From Spirochaetaceae bacterium (GTDB lineage Bacteria > Spirochaetota > Spirochaetia > Treponematales > Treponemataceae), in contig JAFZVC010000026.1 of the NCBI GenBank assembly GCA_017618015.1, positions 186,001 through 250,000 on the forward strand: DNA of 64,000 nucleotides, written 5' to 3'. The number at the start of each line of letters is the position of its first letter. Position 1 is the stretch's first letter. The position numbers were made by a program, and so were the translations under genes. The notes below the pieces were generated by a model. It searched no databases and had not been told where the DNA came from. It worked only from the letters and a program-made list of their open reading frames with translations. Below are positions 45,501 to 51,768 of this stretch, piece by piece.

Positions 45501-45633
45501 GAAGATTCTGCAGCCGGTCACAGTTCAGGCGGAAGTCTACACGAATTTCGGACGAGAGAACCAAAAGCGCGAAGTGCTGACGCTTGAACTTAAAGATAAC
45601 AAAGAGGTTTTCCTAATCGGTACGATAGAATAA
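42583..45633 (+). CDS. Exported VIT/von Willebrand A protein with TPR and DUF2135-like parts
   Basis: 1016 residues. Signal peptide ending LSAQQ; VIT domain (TNARLSELSVEVEVMGNIATTTLDM to about residue 145) with FEFPLGEGE-like and VEKDKGRQVFEAIVRQGVDPG; vWA domain with an intact MIDAS start DISGSGS (about 300); a linker rich in Ala, Pro and Asn (640-720); TPR-like helices (about 740-880); and a C-terminal beta domain (LTWNTDDCDIDLWVTDKDGE) like DUF2135. Resembles inter-alpha-trypsin inhibitor heavy-chain-like bacterial proteins, thought to bind metal and protein partners in the periplasm. A TATAAT at 42543 and CGGAGGT lie upstream. Confidence 0.9.
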   Translation: MRKARLIFAIATALLFGKLSAQQTSEIKMTNARLSELSVEVEVMGNIATTTLDMIFVNDTNRILEGELEFPLGEGETVTGYALDINGKMRQGVVVEKDKGRQVFEAIVRQGVDPGLIEKTSGNNFKTRVYPLPAKGSRHVQITYQSRLWKADAIGSASGATSTNGAVSAATAVADRKCIYSALPSGKLDSFSFRITVLKPQNQTNATLSQNSNGIQSFSFADSSSGYTGSISQKNVTLTKPFEFVIPESMLTGGANTAGANGSSIPVFTQDIGKDTYFYCFLPINGTEQPKVLPKKLTVWWDISGSGSNRNLDAELNFLLEYIKKLNKPVVTVYPFCNELHEARTFTINSELDITSLEKFIRSLEYDGATNLGYDFTSFGGDEVLLFSDGISNWTDPATTTTTHGLSSGASAPAAVYTINSSTSADHAWLSSTAQKNGGQYINLCTATINDALKTMTSSPYRLIKAEYDKTAVSEIYPENGTTVKSDFELSGLLKKKEAVITLSFGHGNNIEKTVKVNLKLNETVTSSHVARQWASMKIDALSADYEGNKQEITELAKKFGIVTNDTSLIVLDTVQDYVRYGIVPPDELKEEYNRLVSSNNSTFKPQPTDDDKTIPASVYKLFEDFRSWWNTTPEEFKAKKQAAKNTTVTTGSALRMAEAAPPASAFVYDDFEDAAVVYESFMAEEPAVAMDTNDIAAAPASANTANGASGNSQPSIQLQAWSPDQEYLSILKRTPTAQMYDKYLELKKDYSSSPSFYMEVSDYFAEEELYYESIRILSNLAELKLENTDILRALANKLMEHKHYALAVPVFEKLVALKPEIPQFYRDLGMAYSLAGQKQKAVDTLYSVAYRKWDNRFAEVQQIALNDMNAIIAECQRNGITLDTSNIDKKLIQNFDVDVRVILTWNTDDCDIDLWVTDKDGEKCYYGNRLTANGGRLSRDFTQGYGPEEFCIHTSPGGKFTIQANYYANHQQKILQPVTVQAEVYTNFGRENQKREVLTLELKDNKEVFLIGTIE

Positions 45634-45638
45634 AAAAA

Positions 45639-45678
45639 GAAAGGGAAAACGACACCTTACGGTTTCTTTTTCCCTTTC
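45639..45678 (+). terminator. Terminator of the VIT/vWA gene
   Basis: GAAAGGGAAAA (from 45639) pairs with TTTTCCCTTTC (ending 45678) around ACACCTTAC-containing loop sequence; T-rich sequence follows. A-rich on the left, so it may serve both strands. Confidence 0.75.
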
Positions 45679-45718
45679 AATCCTTTTTTCTTCCAGTTAT
45701 GCAATGCACATCAGAAAA

Positions 45719-46111
45719 TTAGAACGTAATAACCTTCGGAGCTTCCATGAAGCTTGAGAATGTCGCTGTTGCGTTCTTAAAATAAAGTACTTCTGTATTG
45801 TCGTCATCGGCAGAATACATTGCCTTAAGGTCTGGATAATGCTCGAGCATATCGACTTTTGCCTCGCGGCGGTCATCGCGGACGAGCTCGCCTGCAAGAC
45901 GGAGCCATTTTCCATCTTTGAAGCAGCAAAGCTCTACCTTCGGGTTCTTTTGAATCTGCTTTGAAACTGGCTTTGATTTTCCTGTCTGGATATACAGTTT
46001 GCCGTCAAAAATATTGATTGTTCCGAACGGACGGTTACGTGGCTGTCCATCTTCAACAGTAGCAAGGTAATACGTTCCACATGCTTTTATAAACTCATAG
46101 ACTTCATTCAT
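45719..46111 (-). CDS. Pyridoxamine 5'-phosphate oxidase-like flavin protein
   Basis: 130 residues of the FMN-binding split-barrel family. CGTYYLATVEDGQPRNRPFG (about 11-30), then LYIQTGKSKPVSKQIQKNPKVELC and the W-L-R-L-A-G-E-L strand are the usual conserved blocks. Such proteins bind FMN or F420-like cofactors; too short and too divergent from PdxH to claim vitamin B6 oxidation. Monocistronic. Confidence 0.88.
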   Translation of the reverse strand: MNEVYEFIKACGTYYLATVEDGQPRNRPFGTINIFDGKLYIQTGKSKPVSKQIQKNPKVELCCFKDGKWLRLAGELVRDDRREAKVDMLEHYPDLKAMYSADDDNTEVLYFKNATATFSSFMEAPKVITF

Positions 46112-46218
46112 ATGTGACCTCCAAAAAATTAATGATATGTATTAAATATAAAAGCAAAAATGCTCATTATCAAGCTTTTTTTGCGACGCTCCGGCCGTTA
46201 TCGCTTCTTCGGTCGTCG

Positions 46219-46578
46219 CTACTTCCACAACTCCCATGTTTTTTGCTGCATTCCGCAAGTCGCGTCAGTTTTTCCGTTTCTGCACACAGGAAGTTTCATC
46301 AGCGTAAGCTGGTTTTCAAAAAGCTTATCCTCTTTGTCACTGTCGTCAAGATACGCAATCTCCGCATACGACTTTGAGCTTTTGTCTATAAGCGCGTCTA
46401 TAGCGTCTGCACGGGAACCGGCAGTCTTCGCAATTGCAGAAACGACAGAATCGAACTCTCCGCGTGACATTTCTTTTTCTTTAAGGTCAATGAACTGGAA
46501 CGGAATGCGGCGCTCCTTGAAAAAACGCTGTGCCGACTTGCAGTCAAAAGACTTGTTCGTACCAAATATCTGAATCAT
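46219..46578 (-). CDS. ArsC/Spx-family thioredoxin-fold protein
   Basis: 119 residues. IQIFGTNKSFDCKSAQRFFKERRIPFQFIDLKEKEMSRGEF is the typical ArsC/YffB beginning, with one Cys (C13) where Spx has CxxC. ENQLTLMKLPVCRNGKTDAT supplies the cis-Pro loop (LPVCRNG). Likely a thiol-reductase-like protein rather than a true arsenate reductase, as no ars genes are nearby. It overlaps the SIMPL gene by four bases. Confidence 0.82.
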   Translation of the reverse strand: MIQIFGTNKSFDCKSAQRFFKERRIPFQFIDLKEKEMSRGEFDSVVSAIAKTAGSRADAIDALIDKSSKSYAEIAYLDDSDKEDKLFENQLTLMKLPVCRNGKTDATCGMQQKTWELWK

Positions 46579-47267
46579 CTTATTTCCAGCTCAAAAACAA
46601 CAGAAACAGATGCAGTAATCGAATCTGTACCGGCAGAAATCGTCGTAGAATTGGATGTAGCCATCAACTTCATGTCTGCTGATTCGCGTACTGCAGGATA
46701 ATAACCGCCATCCTCAACGATAGAGATTACCTTGCCAAGCTTGCATCCTGCCTGAGCTGCGTACAGTTCCGCCTTCTCTTTTGCCTGCTGGAACGCCAGA
46801 ATCCTTGCTTCGTCCTGTGCGGCTTTCGAATCGCGTACAAGGAACGAAATGCCGTTCATCCTGTTAACGCCGGCGGCAATCGCTGTGTCTATCACGATAC
46901 CCGATTTATCCACGTCATCAAGCAGAACGATAATATCGTTCGAAGTTACGTATGCGCCAGGCTCGTTCTTTCCGTCCTTGTAAATCGTCTCCTGATAGAG
47001 GCTGTAATTCGCTGTCGAGATATTTTTCTCGTCTATTCCGATTTTTTTGAGCGCGTCATAAACGTTGTTCATTTTTGTCGCGTTGTTCTGAACCGAGTCG
47101 AGCGCCAGCTTCTCTTTCGTAATGACAGAAAAGGTCAGGCGTGCGGTATCGGCAGGAACTCTTACCGAACCTGATCCAGAAACTGATATTGTGCGTTTGT
47201 TGCCCTGTGAGAAAGCTAAGACCGTGCAAAAAAGCGCGAACAACAAACAAAGCGTAATTTTTTTCAT
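46575..47267 (-). CDS. Exported SIMPL-domain (DUF541) protein
   Basis: 230 residues. Signal peptide MKKITLCLLFALFCTVLAFS, then the SIMPL pattern: RTISVSGSGSVRVPADTARLTFSV, NISTANYSLYQETIY, VNRMNGISFLVRDSKAAQDEAR, AFQQAKEKAELYAAQAGCKLG and the final TASVSVVFEL. Periplasmic family with oxidative-stress and membrane-stress links in other bacteria; biochemical role unknown. Translationally coupled to the ArsC-like gene. Confidence 0.9.
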   Translation of the reverse strand: MKKITLCLLFALFCTVLAFSQGNKRTISVSGSGSVRVPADTARLTFSVITKEKLALDSVQNNATKMNNVYDALKKIGIDEKNISTANYSLYQETIYKDGKNEPGAYVTSNDIIVLLDDVDKSGIVIDTAIAAGVNRMNGISFLVRDSKAAQDEARILAFQQAKEKAELYAAQAGCKLGKVISIVEDGGYYPAVRESADMKLMATSNSTTISAGTDSITASVSVVFELEIR

Positions 47268-47430
47268 AATAAATATTCTCCTTAAAACGATATATCGTCA
47301 GGCAGCCTTTCGTGCCGCCTTTATTAAATAACAATCAAACCCACGATAAGTTTCGGTTAGGTTCGCGTTCCAAAAAGCTCGCGGTCGCCGAGGCGACATC
47401 CCGCATCCGCGCGACACGAAACTCATCAAA

Positions 47431-48009
47431 TCAAAACTCGCGGAACGGCTGGTCGAACTCCTCTTCCAGCCACAGCGAAATCCTCGACGCAATGTCGTAA
47501 ATCTTATCGCGCCTGTTTTTCCCTGTTATGGAGCACTCCCACACAACGCCGACTCGCCACCCTTCATCAAGCAGCGTCGTTATATCCCATATATCCCGCT
47601 CACGGTTCCGCCCGAACTTTTTCTGCCAAAAGTCCTCATTCGTCGTTGGCATGCGGAACTTCTCGCAACGAAGCGAATATAACACTTTCTCCGGCAGCAC
47701 GCCCGACTTTATAAGCGACTTTTCGCTTTTCCAGCCGTGCGCATGCCAGAAGCATCCGTTTATAAACACAACTGCGTGATAATGCGGAAACACAATGTCA
47801 GGGCTTCCGGCAAGCTGCCTGTCATTTTTACGGAAGCGGAACCCAAAGCGGAACAACTGCGAACGTAGGCTCGTCTCCAAAACACCGCCTGTACTGCGGA
47901 TATGCGACATATTTTTGTGCCGTTGCTCGGCTGTCAATGTGTCATGCCGCTGCCCCAAACTCGGTTCAGCCGACTTATCTTGCCGTTGCTCGGCGTTCAG
48001 CTTATTCAT
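47431..48009 (-). CDS. vsr: Very-short-patch mismatch endonuclease
   Basis: 192 residues. The Vsr core starts at NMSHIRSTGG and contains GSPDIVFP with the catalytic Asp, VVFINGCFWHAHGW with zinc/metal-site residues, and VWECSITG. Vsr nicks next to T in T:G mismatches made by deamination of 5-methylcytosine, matching the C5-methyltransferase at 55099-56160. About 30 N-terminal residues with two AEQRx(D/H)K-like repeats precede the core. It starts directly at the stop of the Fic gene. The 163-base gap downstream holds GC-rich sequence with a GTCGCC/GGCGAC hairpin (47384-47397). Confidence 0.93.
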   Translation of the reverse strand: MNKLNAEQRQDKSAEPSLGQRHDTLTAEQRHKNMSHIRSTGGVLETSLRSQLFRFGFRFRKNDRQLAGSPDIVFPHYHAVVFINGCFWHAHGWKSEKSLIKSGVLPEKVLYSLRCEKFRMPTTNEDFWQKKFGRNRERDIWDITTLLDEGWRVGVVWECSITGKNRRDKIYDIASRISLWLEEEFDQPFREF

Positions 48010-48993
48010 TTACTCTACGACTTCCCACCAGCCGTTCTTCTTCGCGCCATGCCGCACGATTCTTCCGGAATCCTGCAACTTTTTCATATTATTAACAATA
48101 TTCTTTCTCGCAATTCCGATTATCTCAGCAAGTTCAGTAATCGTTATATGCGGATTCTTTTTAATTGAATCAATTATTTTCTGTTGATTTAAAGACACCT
48201 TTTCAGTAACCTTTAAAGTCACCTTTTCTGATTTTTCAGTTGAGATAATTTCTTCAATTGTTTTTAGAATCAAGTCAAGGAAAAACTCGATAAAGCTTGT
48301 GCTTTCGGCATTCGTATCACTTGTGTTTAACGCTTTGTAATAAGCCGATTGGTTTTCTTTGACTAGGGTTTCGACAGGAATCCAAGCAAAAACATCTTTC
48401 CAGTCTTTCAAAATGACAGTTTGCCATAATCTTCCCATTCGTCCGTTTCCATCTTGGAAAGGATGAATAAACTCAAATTCATAGTGAAAAACACATGATT
48501 TTATTAGTGGATGAACATCTGATTTTTTTAGCCACTCAAACAAATCCGCCATTAATGCTGGAACTCTATCCGCAGGTGGAGCAATATGCACAACCTCGCT
48601 ACCATCTAAAATACCAACTCCATCATCTCTGTATTTGCCATTCCGAGTTACTAAATCTTTCATCATAAGCTGGTGGGCACGAAGCAAATCTTTTTCACTT
48701 TTTGAATCAAGCGATAATAACAAGTCGTATGCTTGAACAGCATTCTTTACTTCCTGAATCTCGTTTGGAGCACCCAATACACGTTTTCCTTCGATGATTG
48801 CAGTGATTTGTTCAATGCTTAAAGAATTATTTTCGATAGCAAGTGATGAATGAATTGTTTTAATGCGGTTTTCTTTTCTTAGATTCACATGATGCGGACT
48901 AGATTCTAAAGAATTGATTTCACCTATCTTTTCTGAAATCTTTGAAATGAGATCGATAATTTTTGCATTCACTGTAAACGGCGGCGTATACAT
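48010..48993 (-). CDS. Class II Fic-domain AMP-transferase with C-terminal HTH
   Basis: 327 residues. The Fic motif HPFQDGNGRMGR is intact (H177). The inhibitory motif SLAIENN (50-56, S/T-x3-E-G/N) lies N-terminal, making it a self-inhibited class II Fic protein. The C-terminal 60 residues (KIIDSIKKNPHITITELAEIIGIARKNIVNNMKKL) form a winged helix-turn-helix that could bind DNA or autoregulate. It should transfer AMP, or another nucleotide, to a target protein. It opens the Fic-Vsr operon and has a leaderless-type promoter. Confidence 0.92.
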   Translation of the reverse strand: MYTPPFTVNAKIIDLISKISEKIGEINSLESSPHHVNLRKENRIKTIHSSLAIENNSLSIEQITAIIEGKRVLGAPNEIQEVKNAVQAYDLLLSLDSKSEKDLLRAHQLMMKDLVTRNGKYRDDGVGILDGSEVVHIAPPADRVPALMADLFEWLKKSDVHPLIKSCVFHYEFEFIHPFQDGNGRMGRLWQTVILKDWKDVFAWIPVETLVKENQSAYYKALNTSDTNAESTSFIEFFLDLILKTIEEIISTEKSEKVTLKVTEKVSLNQQKIIDSIKKNPHITITELAEIIGIARKNIVNNMKKLQDSGRIVRHGAKKNGWWEVVE

Positions 48994-49002
48994 TACATCG
49001 TT

Positions 49003-49031
49003 ATTATATCATAAGCGCAGTAAGTTCGCAA
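49003..49031 (-). promoter_or_regulatory. Promoter of the fic-vsr operon
   Basis: Leftward TTGCGA (49026-49031), 17-base spacer, consensus TATAAT (49003-49008) with upstream TG, nine bases to the ATG and no ribosome binding site. Confidence 0.65.
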
Positions 49032-49055
49032 AGAAAACAATCACGACCAACCGCT

Positions 49056-49460
49056 CTACTGCAAAAGCTCTTCCACTTTATCAAGAATCAAGATGTCCGC
49101 AGGAAGCCATTTCACAGAACGGAGCGTCTCGCGCGTCAGCCAAACAGCGTTCTCATGCTCCAAAAGCTCAAGCTTTCCGCTCACAATATTGCAGACAAAG
49201 CATTGCATCGAAAGATGAAACGCCGGATAGTCGTATTCTATCGTACCGATACAGTCACTGACATTTATCTCTGTCGCAAGCTCCTCGCGAATTTCTCGTC
49301 GTAGTGCATCCTGTGGCGATTCGCCCTGCTCTATCTTTCCGCCTGGGAACTCCCACCAGTCCTTGTTATCGCCGTACCCACGCTGAGTTGCAAACACTTG
49401 TTTTTTGCCGTCAGTTTCAGAACGGATGATAATTGCTGCTACTACGGAGATTGTTTTCAT
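49056..49460 (-). CDS. NUDIX hydrolase, island copy 1
   Basis: 134 residues with NUDIX box GGKIEQGESPQDALRREIREEL and the MutT-type flank FATQRGYGDNKDWWEFPGGK. Probably a (deoxy)nucleoside triphosphate pyrophosphatase related to MutT. It is very similar along its whole length to copy 2 at 51211-51618; the main differences are around residues 14-19 (SETDGK here, TNPRTHK in copy 2). Copy 1 lacks a ribosome binding site and has a -10 box eight bases before the ATG. Confidence 0.9.
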   Translation of the reverse strand: MKTISVVAAIIIRSETDGKKQVFATQRGYGDNKDWWEFPGGKIEQGESPQDALRREIREELATEINVSDCIGTIEYDYPAFHLSMQCFVCNIVSGKLELLEHENAVWLTRETLRSVKWLPADILILDKVEELLQ

Positions 49461-49468
49461 AGAATAGA

Positions 49469-49498
49469 ATTATAATGTGTAATTGTCACATGAGACAA
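49469..49498 (-). promoter_or_regulatory. Promoter of NUDIX copy 1
   Basis: Leftward TTGTCT (49493-49498), 18-base spacer, TATAAT (49469-49474), eight bases to the ATG. Confidence 0.6.
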
Positions 49499-49556
49499 TC
49501 TTTTAGTAAGCACAAATCCTATATCTATATAATAAGCTAAAATAAAACTGATTTTT

Positions 49557-49641
49557 ACATTTTTCTAGGGATAATTTAAGCATTACACTACACTTTTCTA
49601 GGGATAATCTGAGGGTTTCTCTACACTTTTCTAGGGATAAT
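49557..49641. repeat. Three 19-base direct repeats at exact 33-base spacing
   Basis: Copies at 49557-49575, 49590-49608 and 49623-49641 share CTTTTCTAGGGATAAT (first copy has T for C near its start), and the copy-to-copy distance is 33 bases both times. Intervening 14-base blocks are unrelated. They lie between the DUF4143 ATPase gene and NUDIX copy 1. Confidence 0.9.
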
Positions 49642-49672
49642 CATAGTCACATTCACCAGTCAAAAGTTTGCT

Positions 49673-51040
49673 TTATTTTAATTCAGACTTTGACGTCTTC
49701 TCAATAAACCTAACATATTCTCCAATCATGCTTGCCAGAAACAAAGGCAAATTTATGAGCGTGTAATGATTTTTTCCTATTGGAGTTACTTCATTTACTA
49801 CTGAATACTCACCAGAATAAAGCCGCACTGCTAGTTTTATTCCTGTCCTGTCAATGTATGAATGAAGCGAGCGTAAAGTGCCTGTTTTACCTGATTTTAC
49901 TTCAATAGGTATGATTTTTGAATCCTCAATAATTACAAAATCCAGTTCTGCATTAGAACGAACTTCTTCCCTTACCCAAAATAGAGGTGGTTTCATTTCA
50001 TAAAAAGTTGAGGCAATAAGCTCTTGACCTGTAATCTGCTCCGCAATCATGCCATTATACATGGTGTCAATTGGTTCATCCGTAAGATATGTTGCCTGAA
50101 TTCCAGAAGAAAAATTTACAAGACCCGTATCCAAAAACTGGAGGCGGGGCTTACGTTTTGTGTCAGTCTGTAGAGGAATTTGCAAATCTGTCGTCGGATA
50201 TCGTAGAAAAATCAGCATCGCCCTTTGTAATGTGCGAAGAGCTTCGCTGGCATCACGTGAACGATAACTTGTGTTTGCAAAACGCTCAAAAGTAATTCTT
50301 TTGCCAGTTTCCTTTGGGGCGGCTTCAATGAACTGAGTTAAAATCTGCTCATTGTTTTTATTAGAAGCGTATTTTGCCGCATCATCAATGTAGGAAGTGA
50401 AAAGGTTTCTATAAACGGCAGCGACTTTTGTAATGTCTCTGGTCGTGATAAATTTTGCGACGGCTTCTGGCATTCCCCCTACAAGAGTATATGTTTTGTA
50501 AAGTTTTGATAATGATGGAACAGCCCAGTTCTGGACAGGAACCTCTTCCAAAAGCGAAAGAGCCTGTGTTTCGCCAGAAGCCATGAGGAATTCTTTGAAG
50601 GTCATCGGAAAAAGATAGAGATATTCCACACGTCCGACAGGAAAGCTTATCTTATGCTTTTCCATTATGATTTCCAAAAGAGAACCTGCGCTGATTACAT
50701 ACAGTTCGGACATTTCCTCATAAAAGTACCTGAGCAAAGCGATTGCCTGCGGTGAGTTTTGGATTTCATCTAAAAAAAGAAGCGTCTTCCCCTTTGGCTC
50801 GATTTTTTTCTCAAGACAGATTTTCTGAAATGTGATTTTTGGATTTAATTCGTCCGTAAAAAATGTTCTGTCTCCGCTTTTCTCAAGATTTAGCTGAATG
50901 AAAGTGTCAAAAGTCTTTCCAAATTCCTTAATAACTGTTGTTTTACCAACCTGACGAGCTCCTCGAATAACCAGGGGCTTATGAGACTCATTGTTCTTCC
51001 ATTCTTCAAGCCCCCTAAAAATGTTTCTCTGAAAAGCCAT
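49673..51040 (-). CDS. AAA-type ATPase with DUF4143 domain
   Basis: About 455 residues. Walker A VIRGARQVGKTTVIKEFG near the N-terminus, Walker B LLFLDEIQNS, sensor-like YVISAGSLLEII, a winged-helix middle, and a C-terminal DUF4143 region with ELDFVIIEDSKIIPIEVKSG, a PD-(D/E)XK-like pattern. The start MAFQRN at 51040 follows AAAGGAG. Such ATPases are common and mobile; function unsettled, with toxin-like or defence roles proposed. It is flanked by direct repeats on both sides and by two NUDIX copies. Confidence 0.88.
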   Translation of the reverse strand: MAFQRNIFRGLEEWKNNESHKPLVIRGARQVGKTTVIKEFGKTFDTFIQLNLEKSGDRTFFTDELNPKITFQKICLEKKIEPKGKTLLFLDEIQNSPQAIALLRYFYEEMSELYVISAGSLLEIIMEKHKISFPVGRVEYLYLFPMTFKEFLMASGETQALSLLEEVPVQNWAVPSLSKLYKTYTLVGGMPEAVAKFITTRDITKVAAVYRNLFTSYIDDAAKYASNKNNEQILTQFIEAAPKETGKRITFERFANTSYRSRDASEALRTLQRAMLIFLRYPTTDLQIPLQTDTKRKPRLQFLDTGLVNFSSGIQATYLTDEPIDTMYNGMIAEQITGQELIASTFYEMKPPLFWVREEVRSNAELDFVIIEDSKIIPIEVKSGKTGTLRSLHSYIDRTGIKLAVRLYSGEYSVVNEVTPIGKNHYTLINLPLFLASMIGEYVRFIEKTSKSELK

Positions 51041-51060
51041 AAGCACTCCTTTCGTCACAG

Positions 51061-51210
51061 AATCAAGGCAATTTTAGTTCATATTTGTAATAAAATCAAG
51101 GCAAAATTTATTATTTCTTGTAATAAAAACAAGGCTTTCAGATAGTAAAATGTTACAGAATCAAGGCAATTTTTGCAATTTCTTGTAATAAAATTTGGGC
51201 AAACTGAAGA
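51061..51210. repeat. Tandem 33-base repeats upstream of the DUF4143 ATPase gene
   Basis: The core CAAGGC (degenerate in the last copy) recurs at 51064, 51097, 51130, 51162 and 51195, i.e. intervals 33, 33, 32 and 33. Best units read AATCAAGGCAA, then an AT-rich centre and TTGTAATAA. Read in the gene direction the unit gives TTGCCTTGAT, which could also act as -35 boxes. The array fills the whole gap to NUDIX copy 2. Confidence 0.85.
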
Positions 51211-51618
51211 TTATCGCAGTAGTTCTTCCACTTTATCAAGAATCAAGATGTCCGCAGGAAGCCATTTCACAGAACGCAGAGTCTCGTGTGTAAGCCATGT
51301 AGCACTCTCGTGCTCCAAAAGTTCCAATTTTCCGCTCACGACATTGCAGACAAAACACTGCATCGAAAGATGAAACTGTGGATAGTCGTATTCTATCGTG
51401 CCGATATAGTCACCAACATTTATTTCTGTATCAAGCTCTTCACGAATTTCTCGCCGCAGCGCATTCTGTGGCGTTTCGCCCTGCTCTATCTTTCCACCAG
51501 GAAACTCCCACCAGTCCTTGTAATCACCGTACCCACGCTGCGTGGCAAAAACTTGCTTTTTATGAGTTCGCGGATTTGTACGGATGATAATTGCAGCTAC
51601 TACGGAGATTGTTTTCAT
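51211..51618 (-). CDS. NUDIX hydrolase, island copy 2
   Basis: 135 residues with NUDIX box GGKIEQGETPQNALRREIREEL. Nearly every position after residue 20 matches copy 1 (49056-49460), so the two arose by duplication. Unlike copy 1 it has a ribosome binding site (AAGGA, eight bases before ATG). Predicted MutT-like nucleotide pyrophosphatase. Whether it protects nucleotide pools or serves the island is unknown. Confidence 0.9.
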   Translation of the reverse strand: MKTISVVAAIIIRTNPRTHKKQVFATQRGYGDYKDWWEFPGGKIEQGETPQNALRREIREELDTEINVGDYIGTIEYDYPQFHLSMQCFVCNVVSGKLELLEHESATWLTHETLRSVKWLPADILILDKVEELLR

Positions 51619-51638
51619 GAAATAAATCCTTTTTTATG

Positions 51639-51700
51639 AACTCACAATTTTTTTTGTGAGTTGCAGTACAGTTGTGAACTATAAAGAAAATCTTTATAGT
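51639..51700. other. Two hairpins between mcrC and NUDIX copy 2
   Basis: ACTATAAAG/CTTTATAGT (51678-51700) and AACTCACAA/TTGTGAGTT (51639-51662) are perfect nine-base inverted repeats with loops of five and six bases. Neither has the usual T-run, so they may be operators or mRNA processing sites in the leader of NUDIX copy 2. A 68-codon frame covers this stretch but is not convincing. Confidence 0.6.
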
Positions 51701-51768
51701 TGCTTTATACTTTGGGGGGTCGCATTCGTCTGTGTATAAAGTTATTTCGTTTCCCATGACATACACAC

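Noticed and set aside
46219-46578. True arsenate reductase
   Set aside because: Single catalytic Cys fits ArsC/YffB in general, but no arsR, arsB or acr3 gene is present, so only the family is called.
47384-47397. GTCGCC/GGCGAC hairpin downstream of vsr as a terminator
   Set aside because: Six-base stem with a two-base loop and no T-run.
49557-49641. Possible CRISPR array or I-SceI-like site (TAGGGATAA is half of the I-SceI site)
   Set aside because: Repeats are 19 bases with 14-base gaps, only three copies and no cas genes; the homing-site match covers only nine bases and no homing endonuclease is nearby.
51560-51766. 68-codon leftward frame between mcrC and NUDIX copy 2
   Set aside because: It overlaps the start of the NUDIX gene, is built across two perfect hairpins and shows no family resemblance; the first 20 residues look protein-like but are not enough.
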